NCBI GenBank assembly: GCA_027575765.1
Contig: JANBPT010000035.1
Span: 1-64,000 of the forward strand
DNA: 64,000 nt
Direction of reading: 5' to 3'
Origin: Tieghemiomyces parasiticus
Taxonomy: Eukaryota > Kickxellomycota > Dimargaritomycetes > Dimargaritales > Dimargaritaceae
In this document: positions 24,866-36,724 of the stretch, piece by piece
Position numbering within the stretch: the first letter of the stretch is position 1
Layout: each line of letters starts with the position of its first letter
Translations under genes and position numbers: made by a program
Notes under the pieces: model-generated
The model's input: only the letters and a program-made list of their open reading frames with translations
What the model was told of the DNA's origin: nothing
Database searches by the model: none

Positions 24866-25915
24866 CTATTCACCCGCTAGCTCTGGGTTATAGATAAAGC
24901 TTCTGAAAAGGAGCGGGTAAGAGCTGTCAGTGCCAGTATTAGAGGTGTCAGTCGAACGTAATTGGGACTGGCCGATGACCTGGGTAGCTTCCGTATTAGT
25001 GTTCCGGAGAGGTGGAGCATTAGTTGGATGGCCAAACGGTCTTGCCGTCTTCTCTATGGCCGACCAAGGTTCGGTATGTTCATGGCAGAACGGGTCGGTA
25101 CACTTTGGATAGTCCTCCATATTATCGGCTAAGGGATGGGGTGAGGAATCTGGATAGCCAGGGTGGCAGTGGTTGCCAGAGCAGTGATTTTCGGTGAAAT
25201 CTAGAGGGTTTTCTAGGCGCTCCGTTGGAAAATTCCGAGCAAGGCCCTGCTGGCTATGAAGATCGGGGGTGACAATGGCGACATTAGTTTGGGGCCAGCT
25301 GAGATGACCATCGTTCAGTTGGTGGCACGAAATATCGCCAGTCGCCCTCTCAGTAGCCCCAAAGGGGTACCCTAGCCCAGAGAGTTCGGTGTCACTGGTT
25401 CCCCCCACAATACCCGACATGTGCCCGTTGAATTCGTATAGTGGCATAGTGTGTATATCGGTGAGCCAGGCATAATCGTCCCCATTATCAGTCATGTCGG
25501 CATCGCTGGCGGTAGGCGGGAAGGTGAAATCGGGCATAATCGACACGTGGGGATTATTTAGACACGGCGCTGGCTGGGGGAAATGCCAATGTTTCGGCGG
25601 CGTACGAAACTCCGTGCTACTGCTTCGACGGCGGCCAAAGCTATCGGAAGACGTTCTCCAAGGAGTAATGCCAGAATACTCAGCACTGTTGTCCAACGTA
25701 GCCAACCTGTGGGGAGAAGTACTGGTCGTGCCTGCGTATGCGACGGTCGCTGGTCGCCGGTAGAAGCCTTGAGCTCCCATTGAAAACGATGGTCGATCCG
25801 TGCTCTGACCCTGCGCTTCCATGGCCAGAGCCATAAGGGAACTAAAGCCACCGGCCAGCGCCAAGTAGGTGCCGTAACGGACGATGAGCATCATAGTAAA
25901 TAGGTAATTAACCAA
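24866..25915 (-). CDS. Predicted secreted protein, unknown
   Basis: Single frame of 349 residues, starting at residue 1 or at the Met residues 8-9. It opens with a signal-peptide-like segment (LIVRYGTYLALAGGFSSLMA). The rest is polar, Pro/Ser/Thr-rich and low-complexity. Two similar Cys/His clusters occur, CSGNHCH and CTDPFCH, both of the form C-x4-C-H, about 30 residues apart; metal binding or disulphides are possible. A TATATAAA box lies 164 bp upstream, which supports a real gene. GC content is lower than in the neighbouring genes. No family is recognised, and it could still be a chance frame. Confidence 0.5.
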   Translation of the reverse strand: MVNYLFTMMLIVRYGTYLALAGGFSSLMALAMEAQGQSTDRPSFSMGAQGFYRRPATVAYAGTTSTSPHRLATLDNSAEYSGITPWRTSSDSFGRRRSSSTEFRTPPKHWHFPQPAPCLNNPHVSIMPDFTFPPTASDADMTDNGDDYAWLTDIHTMPLYEFNGHMSGIVGGTSDTELSGLGYPFGATERATGDISCHQLNDGHLSWPQTNVAIVTPDLHSQQGLARNFPTERLENPLDFTENHCSGNHCHPGYPDSSPHPLADNMEDYPKCTDPFCHEHTEPWSAIEKTARPFGHPTNAPPLRNTNTEATQVIGQSQLRSTDTSNTGTDSSYPLLFRSFIYNPELAGE

Positions 25916-26989
25916 GAGTATGGGGCTAACCTAGCGTGGAAGAGTTAAAGCAGATTACGCGGGGATGTATGAGAAATTGTTGATGGAGAAATTCATAAGG
26001 GGCAGAACGAGGAAGGTACCTTTTTCACAGATTGCATTGATGTAATGAACTAGGGGGGGTAGAGGCCGGGCCTCTCAATTTATATATTCGTCAATGCATA
26101 ATGTAAAGGTTGAAGAGGGAGGGCTAAGTAAAATAATCGCGTCCCTTATCTGTGTTGGCAAGCGTGTCCCTGTAGTGTATAGTCGAGTTAGGTCGGCTAA
26201 AGTGCGAACGGTGTGACACTAGAGATTCATCCACAGTGGTCAATCGCCACTCTGCCTTCAACTCGATTAAATCGCTACAATACGTATGAAACCAGCTATC
26301 CACATGGTGAGCGCCTTGGCTCTAACGTCCCGCTGGGCAGGTCCTACCCTGAAGGCTACACAAGTTTCCTGCCCTCTACCAGCCACCGACCCATATCTGA
26401 GCAATCGCCCACAAGGAGAGAGGCGGTGTGGGCTATTCCCGCGAGGAGTTTCAACGCCATCGTCGCCAGCTGTGGTCAGGTGAGTAGGGGGGAGAGGGGC
26501 GTGACAAACGAGTGCAACACGAACCCTATCATTCTGCATCCCCTCCGTTAACCAATAGCTGAAACATTTCCCGGCCAAAGTATAGAAGGTCAGCTCTACA
26601 GCCTGATTACCTTAGCCTTGTCATATATATATTGGAGGGAGACACAGGTTACCTGGGATTTCGTCTCCCCGCCCTACCATCTAGTTCTACTCTAAGCCAC
26701 TAGCTGGTTGAGATTATGGGGTAGTAAGGGGCACCACACCACAATAGGATGGTTATGAGAGTATGCCAGTTTGGTGTCCCATAACCTTTGGAGTATCCTA
26801 TAATAGATTACAGCAAGTAACACGCCAAGCCTGATACCCCTTGATTTTAGTCCCAAGATAAAAATTCAACACTCCCAGGTTCATTTTCTGCGATTATTTT
26901 GGGCTCTACATTCACCTCTAAACAGTCGTACTTCTCGGAAAGCACCACAATGGTGACCTCCCCACCTCTATGATACCATAGATTCAGGC
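25916..26989. other. Intergenic region, no gene seen
   Basis: Holds the promoter of the secreted unknown protein and the 3' flank of the YbaK gene. Overlapping frames at 26213-26578 have no recognisable domain. A CATATATATATT run lies near 26622 without an evident gene beside it. Confidence 0.45.
26079..26086 (-). promoter_or_regulatory. TATA box of the secreted unknown gene
   Basis: TATATAAA on the minus strand, 164 bp upstream of the start codon at 25915. Confidence 0.55.
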
Positions 26990-28488
26990 CTAGCCGGCCA
27001 GGTCCACCACAGGTGACCCGGTCGCAGCAATGAACTTTTCAACGGGCAATGAAACCTTCCAGTCTACGTGGCCGGCGCCCAAATAGAGTACCGGGGGCTG
27101 TAGTCGTAGGTAGGTAGTAGGAGAAGGGTGAGGTAGGAGAAGAATATAAGACGCCCGAGGTTAGTGTGTACTAGTGTATTGAAAGACCCATGACCGCCAG
27201 TGGCACCGAGAAGGGTTGTGCAGTTAAGAGCTCAACTTTCTCACGTGCTATATGGTAATTGTATAGCCCTGGGCCACTTACCCGCAACTGGGCGATCGCA
27301 GCCTCCAGGATAATCGGAATGGCCTGGGTCATACCGAAGGGACTGACCGCGTTGTTTCCGTAGCTGGTCAAGTCGAAGGCCACAGCTGGCGCCACAAGAC
27401 GAAAATTGTACTGTTTGCGGCCCTTGGCGTGATTTGTCAGGGCGCGGACGTAATCGACCAGTTTGGCTGTATTGATGGACGACACGTACTGCCACAGTTG
27501 TATACAAAAAGGGTAAAGAAAGTGCACGTAACATGGACAGGATGAAGATGGGCTGCCAGTCGGGGTGGTGAGGTCGTGTGGCTTGGCTAGTATATAGACC
27601 ACGCGCAACAAAGTCTTGCCCTTGATCACCATGCGCTCGATACTAAGCCGCCATCACCATTAGGAAGACCAAAGGGCTGATGGCAGGGATTTGTTACGCA
27701 GTAAGCTTACCTGCACCACTACGCAGTAGTAGCGTGAATCACTCAATGGTGTGTGGTTGTAGTGAACGGCACGAGTGTTCTCTAGTATAACACACTTACA
27801 GAGGTGGGCGGTCGAGGGGGCGGTCAGGCGGAAGCTGATGCGAGGGAAGCCCGACAGTCAACAAGGTGACGAGGGCGTTACATGAGGAGCGTGCCTGTTA
27901 GATTGGACAAATGATGGCCGTGGTGAATAGCCCCGTTGGGATCCGACCAGGGCCACTACAATTAGCCGGGAGACCCTCAATCATTAATACTCCAGACCGG
28001 GCAGTCTACTTACGCTCTTTGCTGGAGGCTCCATGCGTAGTAGTCAGGATCAACCACAAAGAAGCGGACCTCCTGACGTAAACTTTGGGCTACCAGGGCG
28101 CCCATGACCTGAAGTGAGTGGTTAAAAGAGGTGACAACGTTAAGTAGATTACCCGTCAGTTTGTCAACATCGTAACGATACCATGCCGTTTACTCGACTC
28201 GGGGGTCAAGTCGTTGTAGAATTGGCCACGTTACCCGAGAAGGCTCGGGGTAGGGCGGCCTAGGCCCCTCACAGGGGTGTCGTGAATTCTCCAACTTACA
28301 CGCTCTACACCTTCCGGTATGGCCGGCTCTGACGACGTTCCACTATTGCAACGGCGGTCCTCAAACGCATGCGCTCCCGCCAAATGCTGGTAATGTAAAA
28401 GGTAGGCTGCCTGTAGCCCTGGCTCCCTGTACAACCCTTCGACTTCGACTATCAACTGGGCGATTTCGGATTCGATAGTGGATGGCAT
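26990..28488 (-). CDS. YbaK/aminoacyl-tRNA synthetase-associated domain protein
   Basis: Protein of the YbaK/ProX editing-domain superfamily, whose characterised members deacylate mischarged tRNA-Pro or similar tRNAs. Five short exons can be joined in phase: 28300-28488, 28014-28108, 27711-27834, 27282-27488 and 26990-27097, giving 240 residues. Donors are GTAAGT or GTAAGC. Residues 1-63 form a helical N-terminal segment. The domain starts near residue 64 with FFVVDPDYYAWSLQQR. It continues with HLCK (Lys108, the family's conserved lysine), the eukaryotic-type segment ending SRYYCVVVQYV, then YNFRLVAP, NAVSPFGM with IPII, and ends in YLGAGHVDWK, the Gly-rich substrate loop. The gene is invisible as one frame because every exon is under 210 bp. 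Exon 1 is the least certain. Confidence 0.85.
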
Positions 28489-29045
28489 GATGCAAGGTAC
28501 CGCTGGTGGTAATAGAAACGGTCGAAATGCGTCGCACGAGTTTCCGATTGACAGGGAAGCGGTTAACAAGAACACCCCTCTTGAGATTGAAGTTTATGGC
28601 GCTGTGGATGAGGTTATCTCGCCCTGGTAGGCAAGTAGCCCTTTGGCGCTAATCCCCGACCGCTACCACTGGGCCATTACACTTTAGAGGAAAAAAGTCA
28701 GTTTATACTAGAGACAACTAAATCATATACAAGTGCGACTTTGATAGAAGGAGGGAGGGAGAAAAGGTAGAAATACCGTTGTCAGAATAATAATAAAAAA
28801 AAGTAAACCGAAACACGAATGTTAAAAAACGCGGTGGCCATGGCTAGGGCTGGCCAGTGGCGGAGAGGAGGAAGAGAAGCCAGCAGGATTGGAGTTCGGG
28901 TAAGATAGTAACATAGTCAGAGATGCGTGCAGGTTAAAACGGAAGGGACCGGCTTTTACAACGTATCCGATGATTAATCGAGCGGGAGGAGGTGCTGAAA
29001 TCGTAGGCAATGAATGAGAAACCCTCTCATCTAGACCTGTATGGT
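28489..29045. other. Tandem intergenic region
   Basis: Holds the promoter of the YbaK gene and the 3' end of the RSC1/2-like gene (both minus). A TAATAATAAAAAAA tract lies near 28790. Nothing else is seen. Confidence 0.55.
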
Positions 29046-30295
29046 CTATTTGGTAACGAACAACTGTACCTTCTGCTCGTATCGCGGGGCCGTCTCGAGA
29101 GATCGGCGGTTGGACACGGGCAGTTTAGCGATGGCGGTGTGGACAATATTGGACGCATCTTTGGGTGGGAAATTGGAGATCCAAAGCTCCAGGACGTTAA
29201 GTCCAGGTTGCAGAGGGGTTTCGTAGATCGGCGTGGCGTAGGGCGTAGATGCCGTCAAGGCCATCGGTAGGCCCTGGAGCGGAAGGGCCGGCGGTAAGGT
29301 AGCCGGGCCGTTGGTAGTGGGGGTGGTAGCAGTACCAGTGGTGGTATCTGAATGGGAAGACGAGGTGGATGCGCTGGTGCCGGGCAACGGGGGTGGCGAC
29401 ATGGGTAGCATCGGGGGCGAAGTCATGGTAGGCGTCGACGGCGCGGCGCCGGGTGTAGGGGCCTGATGGCCCTGCCCCGGTGGCTTGGCGGGCTGGGGCC
29501 GTGCCGGAGGCGGCGGGGCAAGACCGGGATTAGTGATGGCCGTTGCTGGGATACCCAAGGGGAATTCAGCTGCCTTACAAAATTTCCCTGTGCCATCGAC
29601 ATAGGATGACGGTGGGAGGGGCCGAGCGTTTTGTTGCAAAATGTAAAACATGGGTCCTAAATCGGTGGTAGTCGTGCCACCGCCGGTGTCCGACGCCGGG
29701 CCGCGCTGGTAAGCATGGTACGACACGGGCTTGACCATGACCGTCCGTGCTGTTTCATGCAAGTGGAAGCTGTACGCCTTGTCGGTCAGGTCGAGGGTGA
29801 TGAAGAACTGCCGGTCGCTAGTTGCGATCTGTAACCGGTAGATTAGGGCCGTCGCAGTCGGCGGCGGTGTGTGGTCGGTCAGCGTCCGCTGCTGCCAAAA
29901 TTGCGGCGGAAGGGCGTGGTTAAGCTCGGCGATCATGTTGGTCGTGGTGGGCGTATCCGGCACCGAGTTTGCCGAGCCCGTCGGAGACAGTGGGTGTACA
30001 CCCGTGGGGGTCGTCAGTTTCTTGGCGGTAGTAGCTGCGGCCTTGGCGCTCCGCTGGGCAACCTCGTTAGCCGATGGCCGACGGGGCCCCGCATTCGTGG
30101 CGGTGTTCGGGTTGGGTGACCCAGATACCGACGACGCCCCGGAGACAGAGCCGCGGTTGGACATGGTAGCTGTATTCATTTGGGCGAATCCGGTAGCGTT
30201 CGGAGACTGCGGCTGGCCCATCATCATCATAGCCATCGGGTTACCGGCCATGGCCATGGGGTTGGAGCCGAGGACCGGGGACGTCTGGCCCTTCA

Positions 30296-30326
<31 letters not shown>

Positions 30327-33300
30327 GAGAAACATCTGCTGTTGTATCATTTGTTGCTGCTGCACCATTTGCATGTACATCTGCTGTTGGAGGAGAGCCG
30401 GGTTACCCATAGCCTGCATCTGCTGTTGGTTCTGGAACTGCTGCAGCTGGAGCTGCATGTGCAAAGGCAACGCACTGGCCTGGGGTCGCATAAGGGCTGG
30501 ATTGAACCCAGACTGGCCCATGTTCATCGCACCGGGGCCGAAGGGCATCATACCTGGGAATGCCATGGGGTTGCCGGCCATTGGGTTGAACATCATGTTG
30601 GACGGCATTCCAGGGGACATCATGGCGCCCGGATTCATGGCCATGGGGTTGCTCGAGAATTGGCCGGACGGGCCCCCCGTGGGCGTGGTCAGAGCCGCCT
30701 GAGCCTTGCCGGGTTTACCCCCATAGGTCTTGTCGCCGGCTTCCTCGTCGCTGTCCCCGTCCATGGCGTCCTCTTCCTCGTCCTCCTCGGGCTCGGCATA
30801 CGAAGGCCGGACCTTCTTGGTCACCCGCCCGCTTCGGCTAGTACCCGTGGCCGGGGATTCAACGGCCGAACCTGGGGGCACCTTGGCCTGTGGTGTGGCT
30901 GGCGTACTAGGGCCCGCTGCCCCGGCCGCGGCGTGTGGGGAAGGCACCTTGCTCAGCTTGATCGGGGCCGGGCGTGGAATCAAGGGCACGGTGGGTTCGT
31001 AGTCGGCACCCAGTTGCCTCTTCCAATCCCTGATGGGCTGGAACACTCGCTTCTTCTCGTCATAGCGCGATTCGCATAGAAAAATACGGTTGGCGGGAAT
31101 GTTCTGCGGGTGGGCTGTAAACCACGAGTGGCAAAGCGAAGGGGGAGGGGATTTAGGTAAGGGTGGGCTTTATGGGGAGGGGTTGCAGTGTCCTGGGTAG
31201 AAAGATCACGGGTGCGCGCTGAACGGCAAAAGCGATTGGCCCGGTAGGGCCGACAGCGGACTTACCATTCAAATAATCCTTAACCGGTATTACGAGGCAT
31301 TTGCCGAGGACGCTCGCCATGGGCATGTTGTCCGTCGCGGCGCCTAGGAAGAGCTCAATGGGGTAAAACGTCCTCGTCGCGGCGTGGTAGGTCTAAAGAA
31401 GGTAGGGAAGAGGCAGTGGTCGACGGCGAAGGGTGGTTGCGGGTGAGAGTCAAAGTTCACAAGGACCTACTTCTAGCTCCACACCTTCGGATCAAGGGGA
31501 CCGTCGATTGCATCACTTACTTGGTCGGGACGGTAAAACCATACCCCTGTGAAAAAGGGCTCGCCGCTGGCAGGCCAACAAGAAAAGTGGGAACGACGAA
31601 TAATCAATGTGTAGGTGAGATGTTAGTGCCAATGATATATTGCCCCGAGAACAGCGCAGGGACTTTGCCAACTGAGGCACAGCAGGGACAGCCGGTGTCG
31701 ATTACTTACCTCTGATTAATCGTTAGGCTGCGGATGAAGGCCACCGACACCTGCCTATCACCGGGCCGGCGGTACAGAATGAAATCATGCGGACGGTACG
31801 CCACCTGGTTGACAACGCACTGGGGGACGACCTGGCTGAAGATGGCGCCCTTTTCAGTCAGGAAGGCCAGGCCGTGCTTGGTGAGAACCTCGGTCTTCAA
31901 CTTTTTGAACAGCTTGGCAAGAGCCTCGGCGTCGTCGTAGATTTGGGACCCCCGTTCATTGAAAAACTTGGCATTCTCCACGATGAGCTGACAGTCGCGT
32001 TCGAAGGCCGAGAAGGTCGAGTAGTGACCTGTGCCGATCTTCTTTTCGATCAGGTCGAAAGCCTGCGGCTCCTTGATCACCTCGTAATATTCTGGGTAGT
32101 CCTCGGCGGAAGGCAGTTCCATAAACATCTCGGCGATCGGCCGCTCCTCGTCCTCGGGGTCGGCTTCGTTGACTAGAAGGTCTAGAATCTCTTTCAAGGC
32201 TGGTACGAGGCGAGCGGTGGTGACCACATTATCTCCTCCTCGGCCACCACTGCTGATGTCGGCTGCGCTGTGCGCTTCGGAGGCCGCCCGGTGGGTTCCG
32301 TCTTTGCTTCGGTCCCGCCCATCGCCCTTCTTACGGAGGATCTGGCTCCAGTCGTCCACCTCGTCCTCGGCCACCAAGTCCAGTGGGACCTGGTCGTGGA
32401 TATTGGTGGCGGTCACATCGGCCCCGTACCGGTCCACTAGGGCCCGGGCAATCCGCTTGTGGTCACCGTAGGCCGCCCAGGCCAGTGGTGTGCCTTCATA
32501 CAGCGTGTCGCGAATGTTCACATCGATACCTTGTTCCATTAGACTGGCCAGGATCTTGAAGCGGCCAAAGAACCCGGCCGCGTGCAAGAAACTCCACGTG
32601 AACTTCAGGCGGTCCTGCTCGGTCGGATACAGCGCCTTAGGATCCAGCCGCACACGGTCCAAAATGTTGAAGGCCACATCATAGTCAGCGTGTTCGATGG
32701 CGGCCATGAGCTCCTCTACCTCACTCTTGGTAATGAGACGCCGACTTTGTAATTTCTCGCCCGTCATGGTGCCGTTTTCCGAACCCTCGTTGGCCGGACC
32801 CTTGGGTTTCTTGGTGACAGGTGGATCGACCTGTACCCCTGTCTGTTCGACAGCAGCGACACGCTCCTCGATCGACTCCTCGAATGGTGGCGGTGATTTT
32901 TTCAGCGCTTTACGTAACAGGTTCTGAGAAGGGGAGCAGGTGGGTACAGAGGAGGGGGCGGACGGGGCAAGGACGGATGGGAGGTGAGATTAGGGCAGTG
33001 GAAGAGAGGCTAATCTGGACACGTCAGCGGACTCGCAAGAAGGTACGTGGCTGGCAGAAATCGATTGAGTTAGGCTATGAGATCCCCAGCTAATACTTAC
33101 TAAGAGGAATTCCGCGTCCGTGTAGACCAGGGAACTCTTCTCATTGTAAAACAGGGCGTTGGTGAAGACCCGCTCGATATCGGCGCAGAACTCGGCGGCG
33201 GTGGAGTAGGCCCGGTCGTCAATTTTTTCGCGCACCATATTGAGCGAGGTGGGCTGTTTAATAGCCGCGTAATAATCTGGGTACTCTTCTTCGTCGGGCA

Positions 33301-33862
33301 GATCTTGGAATATCTTGGACAGGAGCCGGCCGGTGCTGTCTTTATAGTACCGGACCTCGCGAAAGGTAAGCCGGCACCAGGTGTGGAGGGCTTCGCGGGC
33401 AGCGCTACGCGCGCGGAGGACGATGGCGCTCTTACTAGGAGTACCATGGGCAAGGGTACCGGTGCGGGTAGGTGAGCTGGCGGCAGTATCGGGGCTAGCG
33501 CCACGTACCCGCTTAGCCGGGGGGGTCACGACGTCCGTGCCGTTCGCCGACCGTGCACTGGACCGGGTTCCCCGTGTCGTCGCGGCGTTACCCCGCGTGG
33601 GGGTCGCCGTTTGGCTGCAGCCTGCAGAGCGGCGGCCCTGGTGGGAGGTTATGGCGTCACTCTCAGCTCCTGACGCGTCCGAAGCCCCATCGGAGGATGA
33701 CAGTTCCGAATCGTCCGTGACGATCGAAGCCGTGCTAGCTGTAACGGCAGTAGTCCTGCGTGACGGCCGCGCATTGGTTGGTGTAGCAGCGGGGGCGTCG
33801 GCAGCGACCCCACGCTTTGTCCGGGTGGAGCTACGTAGCGTTGACGGCGGGTCAGCAGGCAT
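29046..33862 (-). CDS. RSC1/RSC2-like chromatin remodeller subunit: bromo-ankyrin-bromo-BAH
   Basis: Subunit expected in an RSC/PBAF-type SWI/SNF remodeller, binding acetylated histones in the nucleus. Five exons join in phase: 33101-33862, 31710-32923, 31521-31566, 31266-31392 and 29046-31114, for 1405 residues; all four donors are GTAAGT. Bromodomain 1 spans about 155-254 (YPDYYAAIKQP, then ALFYN). Two ankyrin-like repeats span about 360-440 (LHAAGFFGRF, PLAWAAYGDH). Bromodomain 2 spans about 490-600 (YPEYYEVIKEP, AKFFN). The BAH domain, about 630-750, is split over exons 2-5 (GVWFYRPDQTYHAATRTFYP, VLGKCLVIPVKDY, IFLCESRYDEKKR). The C-terminal half is Gln/Met/Pro-rich low complexity with a conserved-looking end. 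The ankyrin block between bromodomains is unlike yeast RSC1/2. A pyrimidine tract ending CAG just before the ATG suggests a 5' UTR intron. Confidence 0.9.
30294..30327 (-). repeat. CAG/CAA repeat coding polyglutamine
   Basis: Mixed CAG and CAA codons give a run of about ten Gln inside the low-complexity C-terminal half of the RSC1/2-like protein. Mixed codons suggest a moderately stable repeat. Confidence 0.8.
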
Positions 33863-35857
33863 GGCGCTTCTGGAAGAAAAAAAAAAGGTAATGAGGAAGG
33901 ATGTAGCGAACGGCACGCTAGAAAGGCACTTGAGCACGTGGCGGGAATGCGCCTTGGAGGTACGGAATGAGGGACACGAAGACCAGGGATGGCGAAGGTG
34001 AACGACGGTCTATCGCCTGCTAGTACGACGACACTGACGGAGTTTGCGAGGCCAAAAGTGGGCTTGCCCTACGGGGTACGAAGTGACGGCTGGTCCGATG
34101 GAGAAACGTGGGTGCGAATAGAGCGAGGGAGGCGGGCGTGTCGTTTGACGGGTAGAATGAAGAGTGCGGATGCAGAGGCGTTAGCAGGCTACCTGCGGCG
34201 GCACGCGAGGCGGTCAGTGCGAGATGTGTCGTACGGAGGTGGGATGCCCCTGACGGACGCGTCTTAAAAGAGGTAGGAAGGGGAGGCGTGATGGTTAAGA
34301 AGAAGAATTAGAATGTGGTGATAAAGGTCAAGTGTGGTGAGTCGACGTCGGTAATGCGATTTGTCCAAGGCGTCGGGCGCTTAAACTGTCGGAGGCGGCC
34401 CACGGGATAGCGGAGGTGGGTGACGAGGCAAGATGGGGAGATCGCGGCGCACGAAGGTGGCCAAATAAGGGCCGCCCTGGCGCCACAGCCGCGACCGACT
34501 GGGAAGCGTTGTCGTCGCTAGATTGGGCAGGCAGCCACGGCCAAGTTGCGGGCGGTCCCCTGTAGGAGATTCAAATCCCTAGGTACGCAGCGGGCTTAGA
34601 GGGTGGGGAATGAGCCGGCCATACAGAACAGAGCCTCTCGCTCTGCTGGTGCCAAGTGCGCGTCGAGGTACCGATAGCGTACCATGGCCGGCCGGTATCT
34701 GGGGTACGCGTCCCGTTGCCTCCCTTCGTCGTCCGCCACCAGCCCAAGAGTCCAACTAGCGCTTGGCTGGTCACGCTGACACCGTAGCGGAATGTCCCAC
34801 CGTGGTATAGACTATCGGCCGCATCCCTCTGCACAGACTTCCACACCAGGAGAGAGGCCAACCACACCTAACATAGGCAGTGGGACATGCCGGGGTGCCC
34901 CCCCCACCCTTAGGCTGCCGAGGAGCGCTGGGCCTGTCAGTGGCTAGATACTATAGTAATGTTTTCACTGAACCGACAAGTTGGGGATACTGTCCAATCA
35001 TTGACCTGCTGATATTGAAGCTGTTAGTTCACCACTGTGCATGTGTCTGGCCAATATGGCCCACTTCAGCCACAATAGCTCAACCCCCCTTATCTGCAGA
35101 CCCATTAGACAGCCTAAGGGCCCGGCTGGGGCCAAGTCCAGTACTCCAAGGCTTCAGCCAAACAGACAGCCGGCCCTTTCGCTATCTCTCAGCCTCCCGC
35201 GTTACCAACCGTTGTCAGACACGTGATGGCTGGCTGGGCAAGCCTACCAGTGGGCACCAATTATGTAGACGTGGGACGTTGGCTGTCGCCAGCTTGGAGC
35301 CCCGGCGGTCATAAAAGCACTCACTCCTCCCAGATAACCAGGGCCATCCGGGCCATAGCGCCCAACGCCGCCTGCCCGATGGCAGTCGGCCTAGCCTGCG
35401 CAGCTGTTGGTACAGGTGCGTGACGTTACGGCTGTCTGTAGAAGTGGACCAGGTCGGGCGACGGTGTCAGGTGCCTGAGACCTCGAGGCCACTACCCGTC
35501 GGCACAGGCCCTACGCCTTTCATATCAATGGGACCGGCTCTCCACTTCCTTCCCGCGCCCCTACCCGGGAACAAACACCGGTCAGCAATGATGGCTCGCT
35601 GTCCTGGGCCTGCCCACCAGCAGAAAGTGTGCAGCAGGGGCGCCGGCGAATCTTCAACTGCAAGGACAGCCCACCCCTATGTTGACCGAAGTGCACCTCG
35701 CCAATTCCTCTATGTATGCCTCATTCCCAACCAGTCCTCGATCTCTTGTGCTACCCCCTAATTCACATCCGGCCCATTCAGGTTTTTATCTATACACTTT
35801 ACCACCCTTCTCCCACCAAGCATTCCAGTGCCTTATCTATCTTTCGTCGTCCCCACC
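33863..35857. other. Divergent 2-kb intergenic region
   Basis: Lies between the RSC1/2-like gene (minus) and SDH4 (plus), so it holds both promoters. No other gene is seen. A tRNA T-arm-like string near 34568 lacks a matching A box and acceptor stem. The last 200 bp before SDH4 are pyrimidine-rich. Confidence 0.5.
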
Positions 35858-36724
35858 ATGGCCTTCCGCGCTGCCCATCACTTCACCGGTTTGGCTGGCT
35901 TCAGCCGACTGGCTCACCAGTCCACCTCGCTTGCGACCTCCGGTGCCGCCTTCCGTTCCGCCTTGCTGGCCCGCACCCCGGCTGGTAGCCCGGCCTTTTC
36001 CCGCACCGTGGCCCCCCTGGCCGTGAGCCGCGCCCTGGCGCTCCATACGAGTAAGTTCCGCATGCCATTAACGCATTCATTCAGGCCGATCGGCGGCCAT
36101 GATAGGTGTTTTGGCCCCGCAGACAATGATTCTAACCGCCATGGTGTCTTGATTCCACGTATTGCTGACCACCACCACAGGCTCCTCAACCCACAACACT
36201 CTTGAGGCCACCCCCAAAACTAAGCGTGCTCTGCCTGACGGTAAGTGCCCCTGAACATGTTGGCGTTCACCCCAGAGTCAATTCTTGCGACACGTCCAAC
36301 TAGACTACTGGACGCTCGCCCAAGGCTAACCCGGCAATGATTGCCCGGTCCGCACGCACACATACACACCCTCTTTTCTCCAGTCGTGCCTCAGCACGAG
36401 CCGAACCGCATGCACGGTTCCTACCACTGGGACTTTGAGCGGGCCCTCTCGGTGGCACTCGTTCCACTGGTAGGGGCTCAAGTGGCCTACGGCGCCCACC
36501 CCATCACCGATCTGCTCATGGGCGTGGTCCTGCCCCTTCACTGCCATATTGGCTGGGACGCCATGGTGACCGATTACGTGCACCCGCGCAAGTACCCGCG
36601 CCTCGGCCCGCTCTGCACCTGGAGCCTCCGCCTCTTCACCGTCCTCACCCTTGTCGGCTGCTTCTCGTTCAATACGAACGACATTGGTCTCACGGAGCTC
36701 GTCAAGCGTACCTGGAAGGCTTAG
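35858..36724 (+). CDS. SDH4: Succinate dehydrogenase membrane anchor subunit (CybS)
   Basis: Small anchor subunit of respiratory complex II in the mitochondrial inner membrane, carrying part of the haem b and ubiquinone sites. Three exons, 35858-36050, 36181-36240 and 36384-36724, join in phase for 197 residues. Residues 1 to about 64 form an Arg/Ala/Ser-rich presequence without acidic residues. The mature part shows GSYHWDFERALS (residues 96-107), three hydrophobic segments, LHCHIGWD with candidate haem-ligand His137/His139, and DYVH at 148-151 matching the quinone-site Asp-Tyr of the family. Both donors are GTAAGT. Confidence 0.93.

Noticed and set aside
30180..31079. Plus-strand frame with long Leu/His runs
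   Set aside because: Antisense reading of the Gln/Met-rich low-complexity region of the RSC1/2-like gene.
34566..34582. tRNA T-arm-like string AGATTCAAATCCCT
   Set aside because: Preceding 60 nt contain no A box and do not fold into a cloverleaf.
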